Below, piece after piece: positions 43,361-52,102 of a stretch of 64,000 nucleotides of DNA. The stretch is from positions 331,605 to 395,604 of the forward strand of contig NZ_STGI01000004.1 in NCBI RefSeq assembly GCF_004804275.1, written 5' to 3'. Position 1 is the first letter of the stretch, and each line of letters begins with the position of its first letter. This DNA comes from Herbaspirillum sp. ST 5-3 (GTDB taxonomy: Bacteria; Pseudomonadota; Gammaproteobacteria; Burkholderiales; Burkholderiaceae_D). The position numbers and the translations under genes are program-made. A model generated the notes under the pieces. The model searched no databases and was not told where the DNA came from. It was given only the letters and a program-made list of their open reading frames with translations.

Positions 43361-44140
43361 TCACGCCCACCCGCCGTCGACGATATATTCCTGCGCGCTG
43401 CACATCGCCGCATCGTCGGACGCAAGGAACAGCACCATGCGCGCCACATGCCAAGGCATCACCCTGCCCTTCAGGCATTGGCTGCGGTCGATCAGCTTTT
43501 CACCTTCTTCATCCACCCAGAGCTTGAGCTGGCGCTCGGTCATCACCCAGCCGGGCGTGACCGTATTGACGCGAATATTGTAGGGCCCGAGATCGCGCGC
43601 CAGACCGCGCGTCAAGCCGCTGACCGCCGCCTTGGTGGTGGTATAGACCGGATAACCGCCATTGGCGATATGCCAGCTGGTGGAACCGAGATTGATGATC
43701 GCCCCACCGCCGCGCTTCTTCATCCCCTCGATCACCGCCTGGCAAGTGAAGAACATGGGCCGCAGATTGATGGCGACGCGATCGTTCCAGAAATCCACCG
43801 TGACTTCTTCCGGCGTGTGCCGCTGATCATTGCCCGCATTGTTGACCAGAATATCGAAGTCGCCGATGTCCCCGGCTACCGATTGCATCACCTTTTGCAG
43901 GGCCGGGATATCGCGGATATCGCATTCGCGAAAGACCGGTTTCTCGCGTCCCGCGACTGCCAGTCTTTCACACAGCGCAAGGCTCGCTTCCACCGCGATA
44001 TCGACGAACGCAACCTTCGCGCCCTGCTCGGCAAATGCCGTGACGATACTTTCTCCAATGCCTGAGCCGCCGCCGGTCACGAAAACGCGTTTCCCCTTCA
44101 AGCTGTCGAACGTCGCCAATCCACCTTCTCCGGACATCAT
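43361..44140 (-). CDS. SDR sugar 1-dehydrogenase (probable D-galactose dehydrogenase)
   Basis: 259 residues. TGGGSGIGESI (cofactor), CDIRDIPAL, NNAGNDQRHTPEEV, INLGSTSWH with the catalytic Ser, and YTTTKAAVSGLTRG. The form with NDQRH and the C-terminal QEYIVDGGW is found in aldose dehydrogenases next to sugar acid genes. Role inferred from context: it would oxidise D-galactose (or a close aldose) to the lactone. AGGAG lies five bases before the first ATG. It diverges from the dehydratase gene. Confidence 0.82.
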   Translation of the reverse strand: MMSGEGGLATFDSLKGKRVFVTGGGSGIGESIVTAFAEQGAKVAFVDIAVEASLALCERLAVAGREKPVFRECDIRDIPALQKVMQSVAGDIGDFDILVNNAGNDQRHTPEEVTVDFWNDRVAINLRPMFFTCQAVIEGMKKRGGGAIINLGSTSWHIANGGYPVYTTTKAAVSGLTRGLARDLGPYNIRVNTVTPGWVMTERQLKLWVDEEGEKLIDRSQCLKGRVMPWHVARMVLFLASDDAAMCSAQEYIVDGGWA

Positions 44141-44169
44141 TTTTCTCCTGAACTTTCGATTCGATGGTC

Positions 44170-44207
44170 AATCAATATTGATTCTGAGTCGAAACCCCTC
44201 CTCTAGA
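44170..44207. promoter_or_regulatory. Galactose locus operator and rightward promoter
   Basis: The 74-base gap between the divergent dehydrogenase and dehydratase genes holds a perfect 14-base palindrome, AATCAATATTGATT (44170-44183). A rightward promoter match uses its right arm as the -35 (TTGATT, 44178-44183), with TCTAGA (44202-44207) as -10 after an 18-base spacer. A dimeric regulator bound to the palindrome would cover this promoter. No regulator gene is adjacent, so its class is unknown. Confidence 0.5.
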
Positions 44208-44214
44208 CCCTGTC

Positions 44215-45936
44215 ATGACCATCCAAAAAACCTATCGTCGCAGCCAGGCATGGTTTGAAAAGCAGGACCGCGACGGCTTCGTGCACCGGAGCTGGACCTT
44301 GAAAGCGGGACATCCACAAGACGAAGTGGATGGCCGGCCGATCATCGGCATCTGCAATACCTGGTCCGAATTAACTCCGTGCAACAGCCACTTCCGCGAG
44401 TTGGCTGAATTTGTCAAACGCGGTGTACTTGAGGCAGGCGGATTCCCGCTGGAGTTCCCCGTGATGTCTCTCGGAGAAACGCAATTGCGTCCGACGGCAA
44501 TGCTGTTTCGCAACCTTGCCAGCATGGATGTCGAAGAATCGATACGCGGCAACCCGATTGACGGCGTCGTCCTGTTGATGGGCTGCGACAAGACCACGCC
44601 CGCCTTGATGATGGGTGCCGCAAGTTGCGGACTGCCGACCATAGGCATTTCAGGCGGGCCGATGTTGAACGGAAAGTTTCGCGGCAAGGACATCGGCTCC
44701 GGCACCGGTGTCTGGATGATGTCGGAAATGGTGCGCGGCGGCTTGATGACGCAGCAGGAGTTCAGCGAGGCGGAAGCTTGCATGAATCGCTCCGCAGGGC
44801 ATTGCATGACCATGGGCACGGCCTCGACGATGGCCAGCATGGTGGAAGCGCTCGGCATGTCGCTGCCCGGCAATGCGGCCGTTCCCGCGCCCGACACGCG
44901 GCGCAATCGCCTTGCGCAGTTGAGCGGACGACGCATCGTGCAAATGGTGGAAGAGGATCTCGGCATGGACAAGATCCTCACGCGCGAAGCCTTCGAAAAT
45001 GCCATCCGGGTCAATGCGGCCATCGGCGGATCGACCAACGCGGTGGTGCACCTGCTGGCAATCGCCGGGAGGGTCGGCATCGACCTCACGCTCGAAGATT
45101 GGGATCGTATCGGAAAAGGCATGCCCTGCCTGGTCAACCTCCAGCCGTCCGGCCACTATCTGATGGAAGATTTTTATTATGCCGGCGGCCTTCCCGCGGT
45201 GATGAACGAGATCCGGCATCTGCTGCATCTGAACGTGCTGACCGTGAATGGCAGATCGCTGGGGCAAAACATCGAGGACGCGCCCTGCTACAACCGCGAT
45301 GTCATCAAGAGTATCGATCAACCCTTCAAGGAAAACGCCGGCATTGCCATCCTCAAAGGCAATCTCGCTCCCGATGGCGCGGTGATCAAACCGTCTGCCG
45401 CGTCGTCGCACTTGCTCAAGCATCGCGGACGCGCGGTGGTGTTCGACTCGATCGAAGACTTGCGCAACCGGATCGACGACCCGGCGCTCGATATCGACGA
45501 GACCTGTGTGATGGTCTTGAAGAACTGCGGTCCATGCGGCTATCCGGGCATGGCGGAAGTCGGCAACATGCCCCTGCCAAAGAAGATCCTTGAAAAGGGT
45601 ATCACCGACATGGTGCGCATTTCGGATGCGCGCATGAGCGGGACTGCATACGGCACCGTGGTGCTCCACACCTCGCCCGAGGCCGCCATCGGCGGTCCGC
45701 TGGCGTTGGTGCGCGAGGGCGACATGGTGCAACTGGACGTCGGCGAGCGCAGCCTGCATCTCGAAGTCAGCAATGAGGAACTGCAGCGTCGCAAGGCCGA
45801 ATGGGTGCCACCGCCGATGCCCGCACGCGGCTATGCCAGGCTGTATGTCGATCATGTGCAACAGGCGCATCTCGGTGCGGACCTCGACTTCCTCGTCGGG
45901 AAGAGCGGCGCGCCAGTGCCGCGCGAATCGCATTGA
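44215..45936 (+). CDS. IlvD/EDD-family sugar acid dehydratase (probable galactonate dehydratase)
   Basis: 573 residues. The Fe-S/Mg dehydratase family: GICNTWSELTPCN, LLMGCDKTTPALMMGAAS, GHCMTMGTASTMA, and LKNCGPCGYPGMAE, with the conserved Cys ligands. Within the family it resembles L-arabinonate/D-galactonate-type sugar acid dehydratases more than IlvD proper (no isoleucine genes nearby). Placed beside dgoK and dgoA it would supply 2-dehydro-3-deoxygalactonate, replacing the enolase-type DgoD. The start has no ribosome-binding site and the inferred transcription start is at or near the ATG, so translation may be leaderless. Confidence 0.88.
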   Translation: MTIQKTYRRSQAWFEKQDRDGFVHRSWTLKAGHPQDEVDGRPIIGICNTWSELTPCNSHFRELAEFVKRGVLEAGGFPLEFPVMSLGETQLRPTAMLFRNLASMDVEESIRGNPIDGVVLLMGCDKTTPALMMGAASCGLPTIGISGGPMLNGKFRGKDIGSGTGVWMMSEMVRGGLMTQQEFSEAEACMNRSAGHCMTMGTASTMASMVEALGMSLPGNAAVPAPDTRRNRLAQLSGRRIVQMVEEDLGMDKILTREAFENAIRVNAAIGGSTNAVVHLLAIAGRVGIDLTLEDWDRIGKGMPCLVNLQPSGHYLMEDFYYAGGLPAVMNEIRHLLHLNVLTVNGRSLGQNIEDAPCYNRDVIKSIDQPFKENAGIAILKGNLAPDGAVIKPSAASSHLLKHRGRAVVFDSIEDLRNRIDDPALDIDETCVMVLKNCGPCGYPGMAEVGNMPLPKKILEKGITDMVRISDARMSGTAYGTVVLHTSPEAAIGGPLALVREGDMVQLDVGERSLHLEVSNEELQRRKAEWVPPPMPARGYARLYVDHVQQAHLGADLDFLVGKSGAPVPRESH

Positions 45937-45947
45937 CGGAGGCAGCC

Positions 45948-46820
45948 ATGAACGCCCCGGAATGCGTATGGAACGCACATGCCGAACTCGGTGAAGGCCC
46001 GCTATGGTCGGTCCGAGAACAATCGCTCTACTGGGTCGATATCCTGAGTCATTGCCTGCATCGCTACTCGGCGAAAGAAGGACAGCGCACCTGGCAGTTC
46101 GACCAGGAGATATCCGCCGTCGCGGAGCGCGCGGCAGAGGACGGTTTGATCATCACACAGCGCCATCGCTTCGCCACATTCAATCCGAATACCGAAGCGC
46201 TGACGCCGCTGCTCGATGTCGAGGCAGAGCTGCCGGCCAATCGCTTCAACGACGGAAAGTGCGATCGCCTCGGCCGCTTCTGGGCTGGCACGATGGACTT
46301 CGCGGCCAGACAACCGACCGGCTCACTCTACTGTTTGACGCCGGATCTGATCTGCGTCCGCATGGATAGCGGCTATATCGTCACTAACGGCCCGGCCTGG
46401 TCTGCGGATGGCCGTACCCTGTACCACAACGACAGCGTCAACGGCCGGGTATTCGCGTTTGATTGCGACCCCGAATCCGGCGCGCTATCCAACAAGCGCT
46501 TATTCCTGCAATTCGGTGGAGAAGAAGGATCGCCTGATGGCATGACCACCGATGCAGAAGGCAGTCTGTGGATTGCGCATTGGGGCGCCGGCAAACTGAC
46601 TTGTCACGATCCGGCTGGCAAGGTATTGCGGTCAATCGAGCTGCCATGCAGCCAAGTCAGCAGTTGCGCATTCGGCGGTTCTGAATTGAGAACGCTGTAC
46701 ATCACCACAGCCGCAACCGGTCTGTCGCCGCAGCAACGGGAACGCGAACCGCTCGCGGGCGGTCTATTTGCGCTAGACATGGACGTCGCCGGCGTCCCCG
46801 CCAACTTCTTTCGTGGATAG
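45948..46820 (+). CDS. SMP-30/gluconolactonase family lactonase
   Basis: 290 residues from ATG 45948, 11 bases after the dehydratase stop, with GGAGG upstream. A six-bladed propeller with the metal ligands in ELGEGPLWS (Glu), RFNDGKCDRLGRFWAGTMD (Asn/Asp) and SPDGMTTDAEGSLWIAHWG (Asp). It hydrolyses sugar lactones. In this locus it would open galactono-lactone to galactonate between the dehydrogenase and the dehydratase. Confidence 0.92.
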   Translation: MNAPECVWNAHAELGEGPLWSVREQSLYWVDILSHCLHRYSAKEGQRTWQFDQEISAVAERAAEDGLIITQRHRFATFNPNTEALTPLLDVEAELPANRFNDGKCDRLGRFWAGTMDFAARQPTGSLYCLTPDLICVRMDSGYIVTNGPAWSADGRTLYHNDSVNGRVFAFDCDPESGALSNKRLFLQFGGEEGSPDGMTTDAEGSLWIAHWGAGKLTCHDPAGKVLRSIELPCSQVSSCAFGGSELRTLYITTAATGLSPQQREREPLAGGLFALDMDVAGVPANFFRG

Positions 46821-46831
46821 CGCAGCCAGCC

Positions 46832-47728
46832 ATGAGCACCCAACTTGTTTCGCAGGAATCGGAAACACAACGCCTGCAATTGGCGCCCGAACTGGGAGGT
46901 AGCGTTACCGCCTGGGAATGGAAGACCGGCGATGGATGGATATCCTTGTTCCGGCCGTGGGATGGCGCCTCCGTAGATCGCTACACACTGGCATGTTTTC
47001 CACTTGTGCCGTGGTCCAACCGGATGACGCAAGGCGGCTTCGAACATGAAGGCCGCATGTATGCGATCCATGCCAACCGGGCCGAAGAGCATTATCCGAT
47101 CCATGGAGACGGCTGGCTGCAAGCCTGGCAGATGAGCGAGCATGCGCAAGACCGTATAAAGCTGACGCTTGAATCGCGCGGCTTCGACCGAAGCCCCTAT
47201 CACTATCGCAGCACGCAAACCTTTTTGCTGCTCCCGGACGGCCTGCAAATCGATCTGACCGTTACCAACACCGGCCATGAGTCTTTACCCTTCGGCCTCG
47301 GGCTGCATCCCTACTTCGTCCGAAATGACCGGACCCGCCTGCAGTTCAAAGCCGAGGGTGTCTGGCTGTCCGGTGACGATCCGATTCCTGTTGAGCATGC
47401 GACCTTATTTCCGCCCACATGGGACTACAACATGCTGTCGTCGCTCGACGGCCCGATGATCGACAACTGCTATACCGGCTGGAACGGCAAGGCACTGATC
47501 GATTATCCCGATCGAGGGTTGTCACTCACGATGGTCATGCCCGACTGTAACGGCTACACCTTGCTCTATCGGCCGCCGGGCCGCGATTATTTTTGCCTTG
47601 AACCGATCACCCATCCGATCGATGCTTTTCACATGCCGGGCCAACCCGGATTGGCCTATCTGGCGCATGGCGATAGTCTCGCGCTGCGCGCAAAATTTCT
47701 GGTCGGCCCTTCAGGCGGCCGGCGATAG
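46832..47728 (+). CDS. Aldose 1-epimerase (mutarotase)
   Basis: 298 residues of the galactose mutarotase fold: LGGSVTAWEW, FPLVPWSNRM (with Asn/Arg), HPIHGDGWLQ-like IHGDGWL and LGLHPYF with catalytic His, and the C-terminal FCLEPITHPIDAFH containing the catalytic Glu. It interconverts alpha and beta sugar anomers so the dehydrogenase can use both. Ends the rightward half of the galactose locus and overlaps the convergent ldcA by 18 bases. Confidence 0.92.
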   Translation: MSTQLVSQESETQRLQLAPELGGSVTAWEWKTGDGWISLFRPWDGASVDRYTLACFPLVPWSNRMTQGGFEHEGRMYAIHANRAEEHYPIHGDGWLQAWQMSEHAQDRIKLTLESRGFDRSPYHYRSTQTFLLLPDGLQIDLTVTNTGHESLPFGLGLHPYFVRNDRTRLQFKAEGVWLSGDDPIPVEHATLFPPTWDYNMLSSLDGPMIDNCYTGWNGKALIDYPDRGLSLTMVMPDCNGYTLLYRPPGRDYFCLEPITHPIDAFHMPGQPGLAYLAHGDSLALRAKFLVGPSGGRR

Positions 47729-48640
47729 GAAGGGGTAACCTGACATCGTGAGCGATACTGCTTGCCCATTCGAACGCAAGTGTGCCTCGCAGCCGACCGC
47801 CAGGGTCGCTTTGTCGCGCGTATGCCCGAACGGGAGACCCGTCAGTATCGGAACGCCCAGACGCTCTCGCAGGTAGGCAAGCATGGCTGCGAAATCATAG
47901 CCATTGTCATACTCGGTCAAGCGGTAACTGGAAAAATCACCCAGCACGATTGCCTTCTGATTCAGCAATCCGGCGTGGAAGAGTTGCAGCAGCATGCGTT
48001 CTACCCGGTACGGATGCTCATTGACGTCCTCGATGAACAGGATGCCATCCGCGATGCGCGGCATGTATGGCGTTCCGGCGAGATGCGCGAGCATGGTCAG
48101 GTTGCCGCCCCATAGAATCCCGGACACATCGAGGGCCGGATTTCCCTCGCCTTCAAAGCGCAGGGTATGGGTCTGGCTGGTGACGCACTGCCAGAAATTC
48201 GTCAGCGTGAACGTGCTCGTCTCTTCGCGCGAAAAATCGTCGCAGATCATCGGCCCCGCGAAGCTGATCCCACCGCTGTGCGACAGCAATCCCATCTGCA
48301 GTGCGGTGAAGTCGCTGTGCCCGACAAACAGTTTCCTGCTTGTCGCCAATGCGGTGAAATCCAGCGCCGGCAATAATCGCGACATGCCATAGCCGCCGCG
48401 CAGCGCGAGGACAATCTGCACATCGGGGTCGGATGCCGCCGCATGCAACTGCGCCAGGCGTCCGGCATCCGTGCCGCCGAAGCGCTGATGGATTGCCGAG
48501 GCATTGTAGAAATTGCGCACCCGGCATCCGCATGCTTCCAGACGCTTCGTGGCGCGCTCCACCGCATTCACATCCGCCGCATAGCCTCCCGGCGCGACGA
48601 TCGCCACCGTGATGCCGGAAAGATCTTGTTCTGCTCCCAT
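47711..48640 (-). CDS. ldcA: LD-carboxypeptidase LdcA (S66 family)
   Basis: 309 residues from ATG 48640, chosen because the family core (LSGITVAIVAPGGYA) follows at once; a longer frame reaches 48703. GGYGMSRLLPALDF contains the serine nucleophile region (ALRGGYG), and LFIEDVNEHPYRVERML and the C-terminal GLPFGHTRDKATL complete the S66 pattern with Glu and His. The enzyme removes the terminal D-Ala from tetrapeptides in cytoplasmic murein recycling. Its 3' end overlaps the epimerase gene. Confidence 0.9.
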   Translation of the reverse strand: MGAEQDLSGITVAIVAPGGYAADVNAVERATKRLEACGCRVRNFYNASAIHQRFGGTDAGRLAQLHAAASDPDVQIVLALRGGYGMSRLLPALDFTALATSRKLFVGHSDFTALQMGLLSHSGGISFAGPMICDDFSREETSTFTLTNFWQCVTSQTHTLRFEGEGNPALDVSGILWGGNLTMLAHLAGTPYMPRIADGILFIEDVNEHPYRVERMLLQLFHAGLLNQKAIVLGDFSSYRLTEYDNGYDFAAMLAYLRERLGVPILTGLPFGHTRDKATLAVGCEAHLRSNGQAVSLTMSGYPFLSPAA

Positions 48641-48663
48641 CGCCTGTCCAGAAAGTGAATCCT

Positions 48664-49575
48664 TCACGCGCGGCGCGCCTCCGGCTCCAATTCGCCTTTG
48701 CAATGCGCCACAATCAATCCGGACAATACACCATCCAGCGCCGGCGGGAAATCATGTCCCATCCCCTCGATCTCATGCAAGATCGAACCCGACACCAAGC
48801 GCGCCGTATCGCGTCCGCAGGCGACCGGCACCAGAGGATCGTCAGTTCCGTGGATGACCAGCGTCGGCGTTTTGACGGTTCGCAGCAGCGCTCCCTGGTC
48901 ACCGGACGACGCCACAGCCATGATCTGGCGCGCCGTTCCGCTCACGCTCACGTTACGCCGCACGCTTGCGGTCACCCTCTTGCGCAATTCTTCATCGGGA
49001 GTCGGATATGAGGGGCTGCCGATCACCTTGAACATCTTGACGAAATGATCGATTACGCTGTTGATGTCGCGCGGGTTGTCCGGACGCGAAAACAAGGCTT
49101 TGTTCGCCTCCAATGCCGGCCCCGGCAAGCCCGGGCGACCGCTGGTGGACATGATCGAGGTAAGCGTCAATGCACGATGCGGATAGCGCGCCGCGATGAT
49201 CTGCGCAATCATTCCGCCCATGGATGCGCCGACGATGTGGGCTTTTTCGATGCCGAGTTCGTCCAGCAGACAGGTTCCGTCCTTTGCCATGTCATACAAG
49301 GTGTAGCCGCTGAACAGGGGCATGTGAAACAGGGTTTTGAAAAACGCGAAATGCAGATCGGGTTTGCCGAAGTGATCCATCTTGCTCGACAGGCCGCTAT
49401 CGCGATTGTCGAAACGGATGACGCGAAATCCCTGATCGGTCAATCCTTTGCAAAACGCATCAGGCCATGAAATCAGCTGCAGCCCGAGCCCGGCGATCAG
49501 CAGGATCGGCTCGCCTTTCGGATCGCCCTGCAGATCGTAGGCCAGCTTGATGCCATTTGCTTGAATTGTAGGCAA
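48664..49575 (-). CDS. Alpha/beta hydrolase
   Basis: 303 residues. Oxyanion region LLIAGLGLQLISW, nucleophile elbow VGASMGGMIAQ (Ser about 117), acid in HGTDDPLVP, and GHDFPPAL with the catalytic His. The pattern fits esterases and acyl-releasing hydrolases of the AB-hydrolase-1 group, not an epoxide hydrolase, since the elbow has Ser. Sits 16 bases after another hydrolase gene on the same strand. Confidence 0.88.
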   Translation of the reverse strand: MPTIQANGIKLAYDLQGDPKGEPILLIAGLGLQLISWPDAFCKGLTDQGFRVIRFDNRDSGLSSKMDHFGKPDLHFAFFKTLFHMPLFSGYTLYDMAKDGTCLLDELGIEKAHIVGASMGGMIAQIIAARYPHRALTLTSIMSTSGRPGLPGPALEANKALFSRPDNPRDINSVIDHFVKMFKVIGSPSYPTPDEELRKRVTASVRRNVSVSGTARQIMAVASSGDQGALLRTVKTPTLVIHGTDDPLVPVACGRDTARLVSGSILHEIEGMGHDFPPALDGVLSGLIVAHCKGELEPEARRA

Positions 49576-49591
49576 GTCGAATTTCCCTTCG

Positions 49592-50419
49592 CTATTTTGC
49601 GCTTCGGTACAACAATTTCTTCACTCCGTTCAGCCCGTTCGCGTCGAAGCGCTTCCAGTCGCCGTGTGCTTGCGCGAGTCGATCTGCAACGGCGTACAAG
49701 GCCGTCGGGTTCATGCACATGCCAAGATGGCTTGCATGAATCTCGATGTTCTCGGAGCGTTCGGATTCACGCTCCACGCTGCAGCGCCACGCGACAACGC
49801 CATCGGTCCTGCTATAGATCGATGTTGTCGGCACCGGCGGGGCCTTGTGCAGATGCACCGTGCGCAGATCGCTTTCTATGCTTTGCCCGCTGGCCATCTC
49901 ATAGAGCCGCCAAGCGTTGTTCGCTTTCGGATTGCCTGCAAATGGCGTGCCTAGCGTAACCACCATGCGTACATCGTCGGGAATCTGTTTCGCGATCTCG
50001 CGTGCGTAGATGCCTCCCAGGCTCCAGCCGACCAGGCTCACCGGCGCTTTGTGATGTTGACGCAGAGACTGCACGCGCTCCACGCAACGTTCGATCACGC
50101 CGGGGCGAGGGCCGAGATTCAACCCTTGCTCCCATGCATAGGGGACATAACCACACTGCTCGATGTAATTCCGTAATACCAGGGTGGAAAAATCTCCCGT
50201 CACCAGTCCCGGAAATACCAGCACCGGATGGCCGTCTCCCTTCGGTACGCTCTTGAGCAGGGGCGCCGCAACCAGCGACGCACCAAACTCCCAGGCCGCG
50301 CGCCCTTCGAGCGCGAGCAGAAGCCAGCTGGGAGCTTGCACTTCATGCAATTCATTGTCCGCAGGGGGGCGACGCTTCTGATCGGATTGCTTCAAAATCA
50401 GTTTTCTCTGTCGCATCAT
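49592..50419 (-). CDS. Alpha/beta hydrolase, lipase-like
   Basis: 275 residues. VLVFPGLVTGDFST is the oxyanion part, the elbow SLVGWSLGGIYAREIA carries the Ser nucleophile, and GTPFAGNP and ASHLGMCMNPTAL (with the catalytic His) follow, typical of bacterial lipase-like hydrolases. N-terminal 40 residues are basic and not a clear signal peptide. Substrate unknown. Lies 94 bases after the tadA end on the same strand, so it may be a separate unit. Confidence 0.85.
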   Translation of the reverse strand: MMRQRKLILKQSDQKRRPPADNELHEVQAPSWLLLALEGRAAWEFGASLVAAPLLKSVPKGDGHPVLVFPGLVTGDFSTLVLRNYIEQCGYVPYAWEQGLNLGPRPGVIERCVERVQSLRQHHKAPVSLVGWSLGGIYAREIAKQIPDDVRMVVTLGTPFAGNPKANNAWRLYEMASGQSIESDLRTVHLHKAPPVPTTSIYSRTDGVVAWRCSVERESERSENIEIHASHLGMCMNPTALYAVADRLAQAHGDWKRFDANGLNGVKKLLYRSAK

Positions 50420-50513
50420 GATAAGAACACCACACGAAGGTGGGTGTTTGAAGATTACCGATTACTGTACACGAGCGCCGGGAACTCTGCCGGAGCACGA
50501 ACGCGGGACAATG

Positions 50514-51014
<501 letters not shown>

Positions 51015-51461
51015 TCAGTCGTCAGTGATTTCGGCCCAGCAATTGGGGGTTTCGTGCAGGACCAGCTTATGCAGCCGCAAGCCCGTTCCATAACGGTCCT
51101 GGTATGCGGCCTTGAGAATATTGAATGCGGTCTGCGCGAGATTCTCTACGGTCGGAATGCTGCTGATGATGACCGTTTTATGTCCCGGAAGCGATTCCAG
51201 GAATTCCCGCACAACAGTGTCCTTCTCGTACGCGAGGAAGGCGTGGTCCCAGACATCGACCAGATGTTGCTTTGCCAATGCTTTCACATCGGAAAAGTCC
51301 ATGATCATGCCGTTGTCGGAACTGCCCTCTTCCTGAATCACGGAGCCAACGAGCGTGATTTCGAGCGTGTAGCGGTGCCCGTGCAAATTGCGGCACTGGC
51401 TCTTATGATCGGGAATGCGATGACCGGCATCAAATTCCAGCTTGCGGGTAATGGTCAACAT
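51015..51461 (-). CDS. queD: 6-carboxy-5,6,7,8-tetrahydropterin synthase QueD
   Basis: 148 residues of the PTPS-like QueD family: FDAGHRIPDHKSQCRNLHGHRY supplies zinc His ligands and the catalytic Cys (QCRN), with WDHAFLAYEKD and ENLAQTAFNILK later. It makes the second intermediate from the GTP-derived dihydroneopterin triphosphate on the way to queuosine. Five bases after queE. Confidence 0.95.
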   Translation of the reverse strand: MLTITRKLEFDAGHRIPDHKSQCRNLHGHRYTLEITLVGSVIQEEGSSDNGMIMDFSDVKALAKQHLVDVWDHAFLAYEKDTVVREFLESLPGHKTVIISSIPTVENLAQTAFNILKAAYQDRYGTGLRLHKLVLHETPNCWAEITDD

Positions 51462-51466
51462 GATAA

Positions 51467-52102
51467 TCAGGGTATTTGAAGCAGCTTATGCGTTTGCAGG
51501 CTCAGCTTCCACTTCGGGTGCGCCTTGCAGATTTCAATCGCAAGCCGGGTATTGCGTTCAAGGTCGGGGCCGGCCATCGGCTGCACGTAAAAATGCTCGA
51601 ACTCCAGCGATTCGTAGTCGGCAAGCGACTGCCCGTCCTGCGGGATGACGACCTTCAGCTCGCTTCCCTTGCGTACGCACAGCTCTGAACCCATTTTCGG
51701 ACTGACGCAGATCCAGTCGACGCCTGCCGGTACCGGCAAGGTGCCATTGGTTTCAATGGCGATCTCGAAGCCGTGATCGTGCATGCTTCTGATCAGCGCA
51801 TCGTCCAGCTGAAGCAGCGGCTCGCCGCCGGTAAACACAACGAACTTGCTTGCCGCATAACTTGCCGGCCAGAGAGCATCAATGGTTTGCGCGAGGCTCT
51901 CGCTGTCCTTGAACTTCCCGCCCAACTCACCGTCGGTGCCGACGAAATCCGTGTCACAGAACTTGCATATGGCAGAGGCGCGATCGCTCTCCCTGCCGGT
52001 CCACAAATTACATCCGGTGAACCGGCAAAATACTGCAGGACGTCCGGCATGCGTTCCTTCCCCCTGCAGCGTGTAGAAGATTTCCTTGACGCTGTATGTC
52101 AT
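51467..52102 (-). CDS. queE: 7-carboxy-7-deazaguanine synthase QueE
   Basis: 211 residues from ATG 52102, which overlaps the guaA stop as [17 protein letters not shown] opens it, and the radical SAM cluster motif reads C-x14-C-x2-C (CNLWTG...CKFC), the expanded form described in Burkholderia QueE, rather than the usual C-x3-C-x2-[10 protein letters not shown] follows. It makes the 7-deazaguanine ring of queuosine. Coupled to guaA and followed closely by queD. Confidence 0.95.
   Translation of the reverse strand: MTYSVKEIFYTLQGEGTHAGRPAVFCRFTGCNLWTGRESDRASAICKFCDTDFVGTDGELGGKFKDSESLAQTIDALWPASYAASKFVVFTGGEPLLQLDDALIRSMHDHGFEIAIETNGTLPVPAGVDWICVSPKMGSELCVRKGSELKVVIPQDGQSLADYESLEFEHFYVQPMAGPDLERNTRLAIEICKAHPKWKLSLQTHKLLQIP

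Noticed and set aside
44650-45978. A leftward 442-residue open frame opposite the dehydratase
   Set aside because: Antisense of a conserved Fe-S dehydratase; no motifs or ribosome-binding site.
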